Source: Neofusicoccum parvum
Taxonomy: Eukaryota > Ascomycota > Dothideomycetes > Botryosphaeriales > Botryosphaeriaceae
Length of the DNA: 64,000 bases
Reading direction: 5' to 3'
Assembly (NCBI GenBank): GCA_020912385.1
Contig: CP087214.1
Coordinates: forward strand, 310,001-374,000
Shown: positions 1 through 11,297 of the stretch, in pieces
Layout: each line of letters opens with the position of its first letter
Numbering within the stretch: position 1 is the first letter of the stretch
Notes under the pieces: generated by a model
Databases searched by the model: none
Told to the model about the DNA's origin: nothing
What the model saw: only the letters and a program-made list of their open reading frames with translations
Position numbers and translations under genes: made by a program

Positions 1-74
1 GATGACTTCAGGCCTCAGCATAGTTCTTCATTGCCCCTCTTGTCAAGCTACTTCGCCCTCCACTCGCCGGCGTC

Positions 75-2612
75 ATGTCTTTCGGATACGGCGTCGGTGA
101 CATAATCGCCGTTGGAGAGCTGTGTTTCAAGCTGTACCGTCAAGTATACCAGATAGCCAAAGGCGCCCCAGAGGAGCTCCGGTCGCTGCAGGTGGAGCTT
201 TCCGAGATGACCAACATCATCAAAGCTCTCACCGAAGACCTCCAGCAGCCAAGTTCCGCAATCGCACAAGCCGGCCCCGACCGATTGTCTCTGATGAACC
301 AAATAATGGAACGCACGAATGAAGTGCTCCGCAGCCTTGACGGGCTTTCGAAGAAGTTCGATGTATTCCGGCCTTCACCGAATGGCACAAGGAAGAGCAA
401 CGTCTTGCGACGCAACTGGAACAAGTTTCAATACGCAAAGGAAGTCAGGACCATCAATGACCTTCGCACAAAATTGTCGTATCAGAGAGGCCTCCTCACC
501 TTGTTGTTGCTTGCAGGAAATAAGTGAGTTGTCTAGGTTCCTGAGACTATATGAAGTCATTCTAATTCGATGCAGCTCATCTTTGGAAAGGATCCAATCA
601 CAGAATGCAAAGATTTCAGCCTTGGTCGAAGAGATCAAAGCTCAAATGTACGGGGTCGCCACAACACCAGTTACAGTACCCCAGCTCCAGGGAATGTATG
701 ATGACCAATTTCGATTTGAGGTTACCAAAAAGATGATGGAAAAAGCCGAGATCAATGGGACGGCATGGTTAGCAATCGGCATCAGCGAATGGCTTCAATC
801 AGGGAAATGGTGGCTCATGAAAGTAAGTTCTTCTGGCCATTTCTTGCTATATCCATATCCATTGGGGCTGCATATCTGGTTTCCTCTCAATTACGCCATC
901 CGAGTTCGTATCTTTGACGAGAATTCAAACACACAGGCACAGGTGCATCTTTACAACGCACCCAGTGGAAGCCGCAAACAGCACCAGTCGTACACGGATC
1001 TTCTCAAGGCCTCTTGGATTTTGACAGATGTTCTTGCTGCACATCCTCAAATGGCATTCATATCAAGCGGAACACAGCAGCTTGATATCCAGCACTTGGG
1101 TCGAGTAAGAGAAGACCTCGCTAATTGAAGTGACTGAAATACATGTACTAACCTGCATAGGTTATTACGGCAGAACACAAGAGATTCGAGCAGTTCATTG
1201 GGACAAAGCCTAGGCGACAAGATATCCTTTCTGCCGACTTTACTATTTGGGGTTCCGGCTCGAGAACATCTCTCGTTCCAAAGCTCGACCCAAACCAAAT
1301 TGATCGCGCCCACAACTGGAGTACTGCATCAGGAGAGATATTATATCAAAAGTAGGTAATACCGTTCTATTTCCGCAGACTTTTGAGCTGATTTTTCCTA
1401 GATTTGGCCAGTACGTATCCCGATATACAGGAATTGAAATGGAGTGCGTTGTGATCTTAGAAGCCGAAAAGGGAACGAGATCGCTCAATCTCATTGCTCA
1501 AATATCGGATGGCCAGGATGTCCTTCGTCAAGATATGTTAGGGCGCGCAGGTATGCTTCGTCGCATGGGAGATTTTTGGACACTCTCCTGACTCTTGATC
1601 AGCTATGAATCAATTTCACATCCAGGCACCTACGAAATCAGATGGACGGCACTATATTGTTCTCTCCCGAGAACGTCCCTTAGGGTTTGAATCTGGAGCC
1701 GACATTGAGACTTTCGATGCATTGATCTTCGCTGACATCGAAGGTACGTCCCACTCTACGCTCCGCCGAGAATAAATCCTGTTGATATGTACAGCTGCCC
1801 GCGCCCTCTACATCCTGGTAATATCGATAATCGAATTCCGATCAATGTTTCCAGCCTCAACGTTTGATGCCCGATCCTTGCATGGCGCAGCACTCTTAAA
1901 GAGCTTGTGCAACGCGCATTCATCTGAAAAGGAAGAATGGACAGCCAAGCAGAAAAAGGATATTGTCCTGCTCAGCGAAGGAATCTCTAGTCATATCACC
2001 GAATCCGACCTTAGCGACCTATGGAATCTTGCCGTATTTGTCGCTCAACAACCAGGCCGACCACCAAGCTTCAGTGATCCTCAACGACACTATGGTATTG
2101 CGCTTTCTCCAATATCCTTGATTTGCTGGGCCTCACCTTCTGCGGAGTGCTATTTCACCGCTCTGGATTGGCTTCTTGCGGATGATTGGTACAGCTATAG
2201 AGGAGAGATATTGCAGGCTGCAATATACCGAGAGGACTACCATTTCTTACTGGCTACTCTGGATCGCCTGAAGCTCTTACAGAAAGAGCCAGTAAATCAT
2301 CCACATTCTGCATCCATCAATTCCTTCACAAGGCTTCTATTCCAGAATCGGGCCCCAATACTCGACCTTTGTGGACATTACATCCTTTCACGGGCATCAT
2401 TGAGGCTTGGTAGCTCAGAGCTACTTCAGTACATCGCCGATCAATTTATTCCTGGAGAACCACGGTTCCTGTATTCAGAGACTCCTCGAGAACTGCAAGA
2501 ACTCCGCCGGCTAGTCTCCAACGCCACACTCTTAAACGATATACTTGCATGTCGAGCGGTCGCTAAGATTTCCCCTCCAATTCCACTTTTTGGCGAAGTC
2601 GATGCACCTTGA
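75..2612 (+). CDS. Fungal NLR/ankyrin-type protein, N-terminal helical domain (ends at an in-frame TGA)
   Basis: Exons 75-523, 576-1104 (an in-frame optional intron 823-936 lies inside), 1161-1351, 1402-1550, 1603-1743 and 1795-2612 join without a frame break. The N-terminus (start MSFGYGVGDIIAVGELCFKL) resembles the helical N-terminal domain common in fungal ankyrin and NACHT proteins, a family linked to self/non-self recognition and programmed cell death. Residues about 30-150 look helical/coiled coil. The rest is soluble and lacks a recognisable NACHT P-loop. The frame stops at TGA 2610-2612 but stays largely open downstream (see the next entry), so this is probably the 5' part of a longer, now truncated ankyrin protein. 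The start is the first ATG after an in-frame upstream region of only 74 nt, so an earlier exon cannot be excluded. Family assignment is by sequence resemblance only. Confidence 0.65.
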
Positions 2613-3605
2613 GAGGAAGCTTTCAACGCTATTTCCTCAACGAAGTGTGTCAGCCTCAGCGCAGCAACAACACCAGCACTTCTTCCATTCGATATGGAGG
2701 TCGTTCGATTATTGGCAGAGAACGGTAAGATGAGACCAAACATCGATTCCAGACTCTTGTCAATGACGGTTCACGGGAAGATGGTTCGCAGCTCTAATTT
2801 CCTACTTATTCGTAATCATCAGAGGAAGGGCGGCTTCCCAGACGATTTACTTAGTCCGAATGTCTATGTTGCTTCATTCTGGCCATTGCAAACGGAAATG
2901 AGTCCGGGATGCGACCCTGTGGCCATCAGATACCTTCTTGATGCATGTGCATTACTGCAGCCAGAAAAGTATACCTGTTCAGACTGTTTAGACATAGCAC
3001 TGCCAATTGAGTAGCTTCACACCCTGGGGAGTGTGGAAAGTGCCAGAGCTGATTTCGAGAGCATGTACATCTGTCAACCACATTGGCCCGCAATCACGTG
3101 TTTTTACCTCCTTGTTCCACACGCGTTTTACTACTTGCCTAGTTACTACACCATACACCTACCCCAGCACAAGTCATTTGCCCCAGTTATGCGTATTTCC
3201 GTAAATCCGATTATTACACGTATATAGCAGGCCTCAGTAGCAACAATGAGAAAACCAGCGGTGTCTTATTTTCTCGCGCCGTTCGACAACATCTAAATGA
3301 GGAAGATGTGTAGTTACTTCGTGGAGAAGTTAGCGTTTGATTACTACACAAAAGAAGCGGATTACAAAACACTCTTGGGAGCAAGACAGTTGATTGGCCT
3401 AATGATCGAGGAGGAGGAAAATCACAAACTTTTTTACGAGACAGTTGAGCCCTCTCTGGTTAGATTCAGAAGTGGCATGGTTTTCCCTTTATCCTTTCTT
3501 CCAGTGCTGGAAACACAGGAGATTTCTTCAGCATGGAGGGATAACGTTCTACAGATGTTCGAAAGAGACGCCCCAATACGGAGATTAAAGGTAGCAATCT
3601 ACTAG
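2613..3605 (+). pseudogene. Decayed 3' part of the upstream ankyrin-type gene
   Basis: The reading frame of the last exon upstream continues past TGA 2610-2612 for 331 codons, interrupted only by TAG 3012-3014, TAG 3225-3227 and TAA 3294-3296. About 15 stops would be expected by chance. The segment just after 2612 contains an ankyrin-like stretch (MEVVRLLAENG near 2694). Further on come coherent segments such as PVAIRYLLDACALL and, near 3300, a charged helical stretch rich in E and K. Each stop is one C-to-T change from a Gln or Arg codon. I infer a coding region disabled by nonsense mutation. Unrecognised introns hiding some of the stops are the main alternative. Confidence 0.45.
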
Positions 3606-6130
3606 GAGGCACAGTGCTGCAGATGGGTCAGAGCGACGGCGGGAATCGGACCTCTTGGTATGAATTAGAGAAGGAGGAGAAAATACAGGAGGATTAGGAG
3701 ATCGCAGCAATGGAACTCGGTAGGTAGTGGTTGTATGGTAACATCTGAGATTCCGATCCAAGTTCCAAACTCAAGCATTCAAGCTTCAAAAGGTCCCCTT
3801 CGCATGCCTAAAGGTATTCCAGCCCTCCTCAGACGGCGTTTAGCCTGTGACCAACGCCCTGAAACTTGAGTTGTTTAATTTAGGGCACAAAAGTTTGTCT
3901 CGCACCTTGGTCAAGAGCCGCGGCAAGCCGGGATGCAATTCTCAGCAGCCAACGGGGTCGGCAAATTCCAGTCAAGCCGATCATCACTGCGCGAAAAGTG
4001 TATCGCAATCGTATCCGTAAAAGATGGTGTTCACACGTAAACCCGAGGTAGTAGCCGCTAGAGGCGGCTTTGTGGAGCTGACGTTGTCTTCGCAGCATTC
4101 GCGCTATAAACGAACCTACGAAGCAGTATCCTTCTCAGCTACGCTAGTTGACAGCAGCCGGAAAGCACGAGGAAAGTGCTTGTAGGCGGGTGAGTGTTCT
4201 GAAAGTACGCGTGGAGCCGAGGAAGAGATCGGGCCTCGGTGGCGGTTGTTGAACGAAGGCTTGTCGTCGTCGGTCCTGTCCGGCAAGAGAAATATGGATA
4301 GGCGCTGTTCATATTGCATACGAAGAGGTAAATCAAGAACAAGTGGTAACATGCTTCTTTTTCACCGCATTCGGGAATTTATGCTTCAGGTTCGAGAGTA
4401 CGCAAGATTTCGGGAGTTTGGTCGGACATGTGCTCCCACCGTAAGTAAGTGTCGTGCCCAAAGGCTGCAGCCATTCATGACTGACAACATACTTTGGACT
4501 GTGGGTGACCTGCTTCTTTATACGGATATTTTAAGACCATCCATATGCTAGCAGGGTTCCATCTCGGCCAATGGAATACTTAGAAGAGTGGGACATACCC
4601 AACGATGCCGTCTGGAAGCTTTCGGGAGAAGTCTCCTTAGCACGTTTCGAGTGAGGCGCGAAAGCACGAATCAGATCAGGTAATTACACTCGCAAGGCTG
4701 AAAAGGCTATATGGATTAAGCTAATGGAGCCAACCTATTCAAGCTAAGATTCGCACATCAGGTACTCGAGATGGACAAGCAGGCTAAGCCACCATACCAA
4801 CCAGCAAAGCGTAAGAACATCCACTCGGATTGCCGTAATTTCGAGACGCTCTGCTCGGCTCGGAAACATGCCTCCTGTCACTCTCCGACCGGGATACTGG
4901 AGATGGAACGCGATGAAGACGAACGGCGATTCATGGTATACAAGGTTCTATTTATGGATTTTGAAATTTCACCTGGTGAGCCGACAACTTTTAATTGGCT
5001 GCTCCGCAAATGCACCTTAAGGAACGCTGTAAGTGAGTATCCTTGAACAACTGCAGAGACGATCTGCCGGTCTCAATCTACAAGCTACTCACTTGAAAGT
5101 TCCAGGCGTAAGTAAGTCGTACACAAGAGGTCGTGTCCTTCGCCGGAGAGCGCCGACATCGTCTCGGTCAGCTCACCACTGAAGCTTACAGCTTTGCCTG
5201 TGTGGTAGCTCGATCGCCGAGCAGCACCGGAATCGACGGAAAGTTGAGAGTTACAGGATAATCTTGAATGACGCGCGGCAGCGAAAGGCTTCACTGTTCT
5301 GCCAAGCGACGAAGAAGAAGCATCTCTTCAAAGATTGTCGGGCCCGGAGAAAGGAGTGAAGATCGCGTGTGCAGTGTGATGCACAGCGCAGGAGGAAGGA
5401 AGTGGGGGCAACGGAAGCTCCGGCAGTGTGGAACGACAATGCGGGGGAACCGGTACGAGGCGCTTCTAAAAACAACGCATCAGCAAGGCTGCCGGCAGTT
5501 GATGGATTCATTCAGAGTTGGGTGCACCTGATCTTCGGACCTTTTGCGCCTGTGCATGTATTCGCACTTGATTTTGCAGTGCTCTGTAGTCTACTTTGTG
5601 GTACGGCGCAGAAGGGCACGACGAGCAAGAATCGCTGACAGTGAGCGTGGGCGTGAACGAAAGTTTCCCGCTAGGGCTAGAAACTTCTGACCAAGAATCC
5701 TAAACTGAGCCACGCCGTCACAAGCCGCTCCGCCAGTGCCATACGCCTCGGCCAGATGCGCCACCCAGCTGAGAGCTCAGACCCTGCCGGTCAATTTTAT
5801 CCCAAAGTAAGAGCAGGTGCGTTGGACCAATGAATGAGTGCCCCTTGCGAGTAACTTTCGACCTAACCAGTACCGGCAATCCTCAAGGCTGAGTACAACG
5901 CATTCACAAAGGGGCACGAACGCACTCGCATTCGTCGTCTAGACCGTACCAGGCATTCTCAGCTTAGCGCTTCTACAACGTTGAAGTCAACTCGGGCATC
6001 ACGGAGCTGGCGGAAGCAAGAAAGTGACTTTTTCCGGATTTAGAGATGGAATTGCATAAGCCTCACGGTCAATGCGAGCAACTGGACTGCTGGAGTCGGA
6101 AGACGATCGAAATGAACGACGCCTACTGGA
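3606..6130. other. Intergenic, no supported gene
   Basis: Only short overlapping open frames on both strands, none with a recognisable motif or a consistent exon chain. The longest plus-strand ones (near 4250 and 4770) have no splice-compatible neighbours. No tRNA-like box or repeat was seen. Confidence 0.4.
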
Positions 6131-6138
6131 ATATATAA
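6131..6138 (+). promoter_or_regulatory. TATA box of the cysteine-rich precursor gene
   Basis: ATATATAA lies about 120 bases before the start codon and is followed by a C/A-rich leader, typical of strongly expressed fungal secreted-protein genes. Confidence 0.5.
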
Positions 6139-6252
6139 GAGCACGCAATCACCTTCTACTTGTGTCGCCATCATCACCAGCATCAATTCGAAGACTCAAC
6201 AGAACAGCCATCCATTCTTCAAACACTCCACTTCTCCTCCAAATCAACCACC

Positions 6253-6961
6253 ATGCGTTTCTCCACCATCTTCCTCGCCATCGCCAGCCTCGGCGCCGCT
6301 TACGCCGCGGTCGAGCAGCCCGCCGCCGGAGCGGACAAGCTTGCCAAGCGTGGAGAGTTCCGTGAGGCCGTCAAGCGGGCTGCCGAGCCTGCTGCTCAAG
6401 ACGGCTGGGGCGGCAACGGTGGCTGGGGTGGAGCCGTGTTCGCCGTAAGTCACCACAACATCAAAGGATCCAAGACTTGCTTGCTAAAGCCAGACAGGAC
6501 GGCTACTGCGATGCAGACAACGACTGCCCGCGCCTGTGCAGGAACCAGTTTGGTAGTCAGTTCAACGACGAGGGCACAAAGTGCTGCTTCAACAAGTGCT
6601 CCTGCGCTGGTGGCTGCCAAGGCAGCGGTAGCAAGTACGTTATCCTACTTACCAGACCCCCAAATCCCTTCCAGCACCTCTGCGAGCTCTTCCCCTATCC
6701 AGTTCCTTCCCTGAACATAGATTTCGGAGCAATACTAATGGTTGAGAAGGAATGAGTGTGATGCTACGAACGATTGCCCTCGCGTCTGCCGGGAGAGGTA
6801 TGGTGTCGATGTGGACTCCTCGCACAGCCAGTGCTGCTCCGGAAACTGCAACTGCTATTCCACATCTTGCTCAAACGACCAGAACCCATGGGGCGGCTGG
6901 AAGGTATGTCATTCCGATAAACAATAACTGAGAACACTGCTGACTATCTCGGTAGAACTAG
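6253..6961 (+). CDS. Secreted precursor with two tandem eight-cysteine, defensin-like modules
   Basis: Exons 6253-6444, 6498-6634, 6750-6903 and 6956-6961 give 162 residues. Residues 1-19 form a signal peptide ending at an alanine-rich cleavage site. Two kexin-type sites (LAKR and VKR) lie in a pro-region that ends in a Trp/Gly-rich stretch. Two modules follow, each with the pattern C-x5-C-x3-C-x14-C-C-x3-C-x-C-x3/4-C. The CxxxC plus CxC arrangement matches the cysteine-stabilised alpha-beta signature of defensins, with an extra outer cysteine pair. Each module is essentially one exon, which suggests exon duplication. The product is probably an extracellular antimicrobial peptide or effector. 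The fold is inferred from cysteine spacing only. The gene is convergent with the sphingomyelinase. Confidence 0.75.
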
Positions 6962-7370
6962 GAGTGAGTGGAGGTCTGAATCCGGTTGGCAAACGCATAG
7001 CTTCTTCATATTTGGCGCATTCAAATCATCCGGAAGCTCAAAGGATCTTGTAATAATGCCTCAATCATTCCTTGAGGTATTTGTCTTTTAGAAGGTGTTG
7101 GTTGTAGAACATCGAATAATCGAGCATTCACTTTGCGATACATGGAAAACACGGTGAAATTTGTAGTTGAGCCACTCCCAAAAATGCCTCAGTAACCTCC
7201 AGTCACACACTGCTGGATTCTGACGCACTGGGTGCCTTACATTGCTCACTTCCTTCCATGCACCTACGAGGTATTTCTTTCAAGAGGATGGACTGAAAGC
7301 GCTCTGCACGGAGCCGTACCTACAGCCATGTGAGTCAAAACAACTAAATGGTAGTGAAAAGATGCAATAC
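6962..7370. other. Convergent 3' intergenic region
   Basis: Holds the 3' ends of two convergent genes. The sphingomyelinase frame ends at a GTGAGT-like donor, and an acceptor (CTGTAG) near 7323 could add a short alternative C-terminal exon. Confidence 0.3.
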
Positions 7371-9404
7371 TCACCCCTGTAGACACTGACTCCCCAACGC
7401 AACACTCCCACTCCTCATGTAGCAGATCTTCGCCTCCGCACACGCATCATTCGTGCAGTTCGGACTCATAACACTGCTCTTCCCCTGCAGCGTATTGAAC
7501 ACGCTCACGAGCGTATGGTTCTTCTCCATCGCCTCCGTCACGCGGTGCCAGAACGTGGCATTAAGCGGCGCATCCGTCGGCCACTCCGCCGCAGGCCCGT
7601 ACGTATCACGGGTCGAGTACTCCAGGCTGTATGTCGGGCCGGTGGTGCTCAGGTCCGGGAAAGACGACACGTTCGCCACGAAGGTCCAAGCGTCAGTGAC
7701 GTCGAAGGAGCCGGTGTCGACTTCGTAGAGGCGGAAGCCGGAGTTGAGGTTCGTCAGCGGCGTGACCGAGGGCCCGATCCAGCCGGGCGTCAGCGCGTTC
7801 GCGGCGTCCTGGATTGTGCCGTTGTTGGCGTAGTAGATCATGACCTGGTCCTCGTGGGTGTGGCCGAACAACACGTTCGCGATGACGTGCGGGCTGTAGC
7901 GGTCGACGATCTGGTAGAACAGGTCTGTTGGGTTGGGAAGGGGGTTCGTGCCGTCCCAGCCGGAGAGGACGTGGCCGACTATCCAGACGCGCTCGCCGGC
8001 GTCTTCCGCGGTTTGGAGCTCGTCGATCATCCAGCTGAATATGCCGGAGTTGTCGGGGTCGGTTGTGTTGATGTAGTTCAAGAAATTCGACTTGTACCAA
8101 AAATCCGTGTTAAAAGTGATGATCCGCAGACCGTAGTGGTTCTTGATGCTATAAGCGCCGTAGTGGGTACGAGCTTCGGCGGCTTCATCGGCACCAATCC
8201 ACCCCTCATGCTGCCACAGGCCTGCCACATGATCGTAGTTCCAGGATTGTTGCTGACCAAGAGGCCCAGGAAGGTTATGAGGAGAATCAATGCCTTCTGG
8301 ATTGCTGTCATGGTTCCCAAGTGCCGCAAAAACTGGGCCGGTGATGTACTTCTTGAACATGCCATATATGCTTGTCTCTGCGTACTCAGTGTAAGCTCGA
8401 GAGAGTTGGCTCTGCGGGTCATGCGAGACGAGGTCCCCAGTATATACTGTCCAAGCCAAAGGTTCGTCCTTGGTAGTTCCTGTCAGAGGTCCCACAGCTT
8501 GCAGAGCAGCGAGTCCGAGATCGTAGGGCGTGTCACATTTGTAGGCGCCGTAGAGCGGCGCTGGAAGAGCAACTTGGCCTGCACCGAGAATAGCGTTCTC
8601 CACATTAGTGCGGCAACACATGCTTGTAGAACAATTTGCCTCGGATGCAGCAGAGTAGCGCGGATCAAGATGGAAGTCGGACATGTGTAGCACCTTCACC
8701 CGCTTTCCATTCGCCTTTGGCGCAGTAGCGTTGGCTGGTTTGGGCTTTGGAAACAATCCAACGGTATCTAATGGATAAGTTTTCTGGGTGGGACAGAAGC
8801 TGCTGCTCAAAGAATTGCAGATGTATCGGCCATCGGATCCAGTTACGTCAGCAAATCTCAATATTTGGGTCCAGACAGATCCAAAAGTGTGTGCTGAAAA
8901 GTCCTCTTCACAGGTGCTGTTGGAGTGAAGCTGGAACTTCTTGCACAGTTTGACCATCGCAACTGGAACACTGGAGGGCGCATATTTTGCAGCTGGTTTG
9001 GCTGCATTCAAAGCGGCAGTGCATCTGGAACAATTGTTCGCGGTACTGTTACTGTCGATGATGGCAGAGACATTTGATATGACGGCATCGATGAGGGAGT
9101 CTATCGCATGTGAAGACAAGTTGCCGACTGGCTCGGGGTAGAACACCGGGTCCAGATCCTCGTCAGGGATGGTGTCCGGGTTAGTGAGATTGAGCGGGAA
9201 GGTGACGTTTAGGACCGGGTCGAAGAGGGCAGGCTGGGGCTCCTGGGTCGTGGAAGGCGGCAGGTAGTAGGAAGAGAACACAGAGGTCGGGAAGCCAGCG
9301 GAGGCGACATAGGAGGACAGTCCAGGAGCCGATTGCTGCTGAGCAGCAGTGCTCAAGGCGAGGGGCACCATAGCCATGATAACGATTGTTGAGGAGCGCG
9401 CCAT
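7371..9404 (-). CDS. Secreted acid sphingomyelinase (sphingomyelin phosphodiesterase)
   Basis: A single 677-residue frame. Residues 1-21 look like a signal peptide. A saposin-B-like cysteine region spans about 120-208. The calcineurin-like metallophosphoesterase domain carries the metal-binding motifs DFHLD (243-247), GDLVSHD (323-329), GNHDSN (363-368), GH (477-478) and GHTHED (514-519), so the two-zinc centre appears complete. The order saposin B then phosphoesterase and the many Asn-x-Ser/Thr sites are typical of secreted acid sphingomyelinases, which hydrolyse sphingomyelin to ceramide and phosphocholine. Ascomycetes lack bulk sphingomyelin, so the substrate may be host or soil sphingolipid, or another phosphodiester. 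The last codons sit on a GTGAGT donor-like sequence, so an extra 3' exon is possible. Confidence 0.93.
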   Translation of the reverse strand: MARSSTIVIMAMVPLALSTAAQQQSAPGLSSYVASAGFPTSVFSSYYLPPSTTQEPQPALFDPVLNVTFPLNLTNPDTIPDEDLDPVFYPEPVGNLSSHAIDSLIDAVISNVSAIIDSNSTANNCSRCTAALNAAKPAAKYAPSSVPVAMVKLCKKFQLHSNSTCEEDFSAHTFGSVWTQILRFADVTGSDGRYICNSLSSSFCPTQKTYPLDTVGLFPKPKPANATAPKANGKRVKVLHMSDFHLDPRYSAASEANCSTSMCCRTNVENAILGAGQVALPAPLYGAYKCDTPYDLGLAALQAVGPLTGTTKDEPLAWTVYTGDLVSHDPQSQLSRAYTEYAETSIYGMFKKYITGPVFAALGNHDSNPEGIDSPHNLPGPLGQQQSWNYDHVAGLWQHEGWIGADEAAEARTHYGAYSIKNHYGLRIITFNTDFWYKSNFLNYINTTDPDNSGIFSWMIDELQTAEDAGERVWIVGHVLSGWDGTNPLPNPTDLFYQIVDRYSPHVIANVLFGHTHEDQVMIYYANNGTIQDAANALTPGWIGPSVTPLTNLNSGFRLYEVDTGSFDVTDAWTFVANVSSFPDLSTTGPTYSLEYSTRDTYGPAAEWPTDAPLNATFWHRVTEAMEKNHTLVSVFNTLQGKSSVMSPNCTNDACAEAKICYMRSGSVALGSQCLQG

Positions 9405-10981
9405 CGTAAGGGCAGGGAACGCGGAAGCGGCTCAAGGACAGCGCAGCCGGCGAATGGCCGGGCCGATATGGCCTTGTCCTCGTGCTTTTGTAGCATGGCA
9501 GCGGCAACTGTGGTCGAGAAAGCAGAAGTGGGATATAGCGAATGTGGAGGTGCGGGAGATGCACGTGTGTGGACGGGCGAGGGCGAGGGCGACCGGGCGA
9601 AGCTGACGTCTCCACCTTCCTCCTTCTGCCCCGCCCGTCATCGAATCAAGCTTTCACCAGCCACTCACAGCCAGCCAAACAAGCACGACAACGGAATTCC
9701 CGCCGCATCAAAGCTTGACTCTGACCTATCTCGAACAGACCCATTTCGTAGAGAGCCTTTGACGACGCAGCGCAACGTCACCAACGGTGCGCCACACCGG
9801 TAGATTCGCCTGTTCCTGTCTAGCCTGCTGTCGAATGACAATCAGAGGCTCGTCCATCGCGAGACTCTTCAGCTTCTCTGGGGTGGACATCTGCGTTGTA
9901 AAAAAAAAAAAAAAAAAAGGCGGCTGCTCTCCGCACAGAGCCCCGCCTTCTCGCGACTTCATCGGCGTCTAGCTTCTTTAGTGGGTTAAGACAAAAATAG
10001 AGCACGCCTCCATTTCTTTTTGAACATGCGACTGCATTCCTGACTCTACTGTCACCCCGTATCTCTGCGGATTCATGATAAGCACATACTTCGAAGCCTA
10101 GAGTCCCGCTGGTATTTCCGTCGAACGGTTTGAGTCTATTAGCCCCGAGGAGAGAGACTAGGATCTCGCACATCGTAGTTCCTTGCCGGTGACGGCATGG
10201 AGTAGAACAGCACTTTTCAGCGTAGTCTGGTAGTCAGGGTAGGCCTCTGAGCGCGGGAGGTGTTGTGGTCTCCGTGTCTGTGGGTGGGAGCGGCGTAGAT
10301 GAGTAGGAGAGACGAGAAGTTAAGACGATGCGGGCAGTATGGAAAAGGGGAAGCTGGGTGGTGTCGCAAGCAGGCTACTTGGCCGGTGAAGAGCAGTGGC
10401 GAGACGCAAGGAAGGTTTCAGAGTTTGGGAGCCGTACAAAAAAAGCCGGTGAAGATCCGACGCGTCAATCTTAGATGCAAGCTATAAGCGGCATTATTCT
10501 CTCCCTGCAGGAGATAAAGAGGGCCGAAAGCCGACCACTCACGCAACACTTGCACGACCTCTGGTGACTGGAGAAACCAAGCCGGATGAGCGTGATTCTG
10601 ATAAGCATCGAGCTAGTAGCAAGTCTAAGAACGAGAAGCTGATAAGAAATGGTTGGAGACTGAAGAACCACGGTTCTGGCAGGACGGCTGCTGTTTTGTC
10701 TCAGCTTGTCTCGTTGCGTGATCCCAACAGCGGCCAATCGCCGCGCTAGTTGTTCAGGGTCCTATGCAACAACGCGTGGAATTCTGCGAGGAGGGCGAAA
10801 ATCACTCTCGAGCCCCAATTTTGATATGCGCGCTGAAAACTCTGGTCGCTCGCCACTCCCTAACATCTTGGGTACCGCATGGTAGGCGCACCGCAAACCT
10901 ATAAGTTCAGCATGTAAGTTCCTGCTCGGTGGTCAGCTCAAGCACCCATCCTCCATAGCTTCCTCCCTCTTATCCTCAAAA
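9405..10981. other. Intergenic with a poly-A tract
   Basis: Upstream region of the sphingomyelinase and of the small gene at 10982. Open frames here are short, overlapping and lack motifs. Confidence 0.4.
9900..9918 (+). repeat. Homopolymer A19
   Basis: Nineteen consecutive A residues followed by GG. No adjacent target-site duplication or reverse-transcriptase fragment was seen, so it is called only as a homopolymer. Confidence 0.9.
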
Positions 10982-11297
10982 ATGTCTGCACACAATACAC
11001 TTGCCAGTATCCCTGAGAATATTGCTACATCTCCATCGCAACCCCAAGTCAGACCGACACTTCCTCAGCAGAAGAGCTCCGACTCAATCACTCAACTATG
11101 GAATGAGAGGGCCCCTCGCATAGCCTCAGGTTAGCGGTGCCTCCTCTTTCCGTCGTCTGCATCGGCACTGACGCTCCCCAGGCTTTTGGAACTTTGTCAA
11201 GTACGGGCCTGAGATACCCGACACCGAGGAACGTCTCAACAGCGTTGTGCCAACAGACCCAGAGAAGCGCAAGCTGCCCTGGCGGAGGTGGGAGTGA
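10982..11297 (+). CDS. Small conserved-looking protein, 87 aa, function unknown
   Basis: Exons 10982-11129 and 11182-11297 are separated by a 52-nt GT-AG intron and give 87 residues. The leader just before the ATG is pyrimidine-rich (TCCTCCCTCTTATCCTC), as in many fungal genes. The first 50 residues are polar and probably disordered. The second exon starts GFWNFVKYGPEIPDTEERL and ends with a basic, Trp-containing tail (KLPWRRWE). There is no signal peptide or membrane segment. The splice junction falls in the middle of a glycine codon and restores a single frame to a stop, which supports reality. I do not recognise the family. A small mitochondrial or nuclear accessory protein is only a guess. 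Confidence 0.6.

Noticed and set aside
9900..9918. Poly-A run as evidence of a retrotransposed gene copy
   Set aside because: No adjacent intronless gene copy, target-site duplication or coding remnant could be found.
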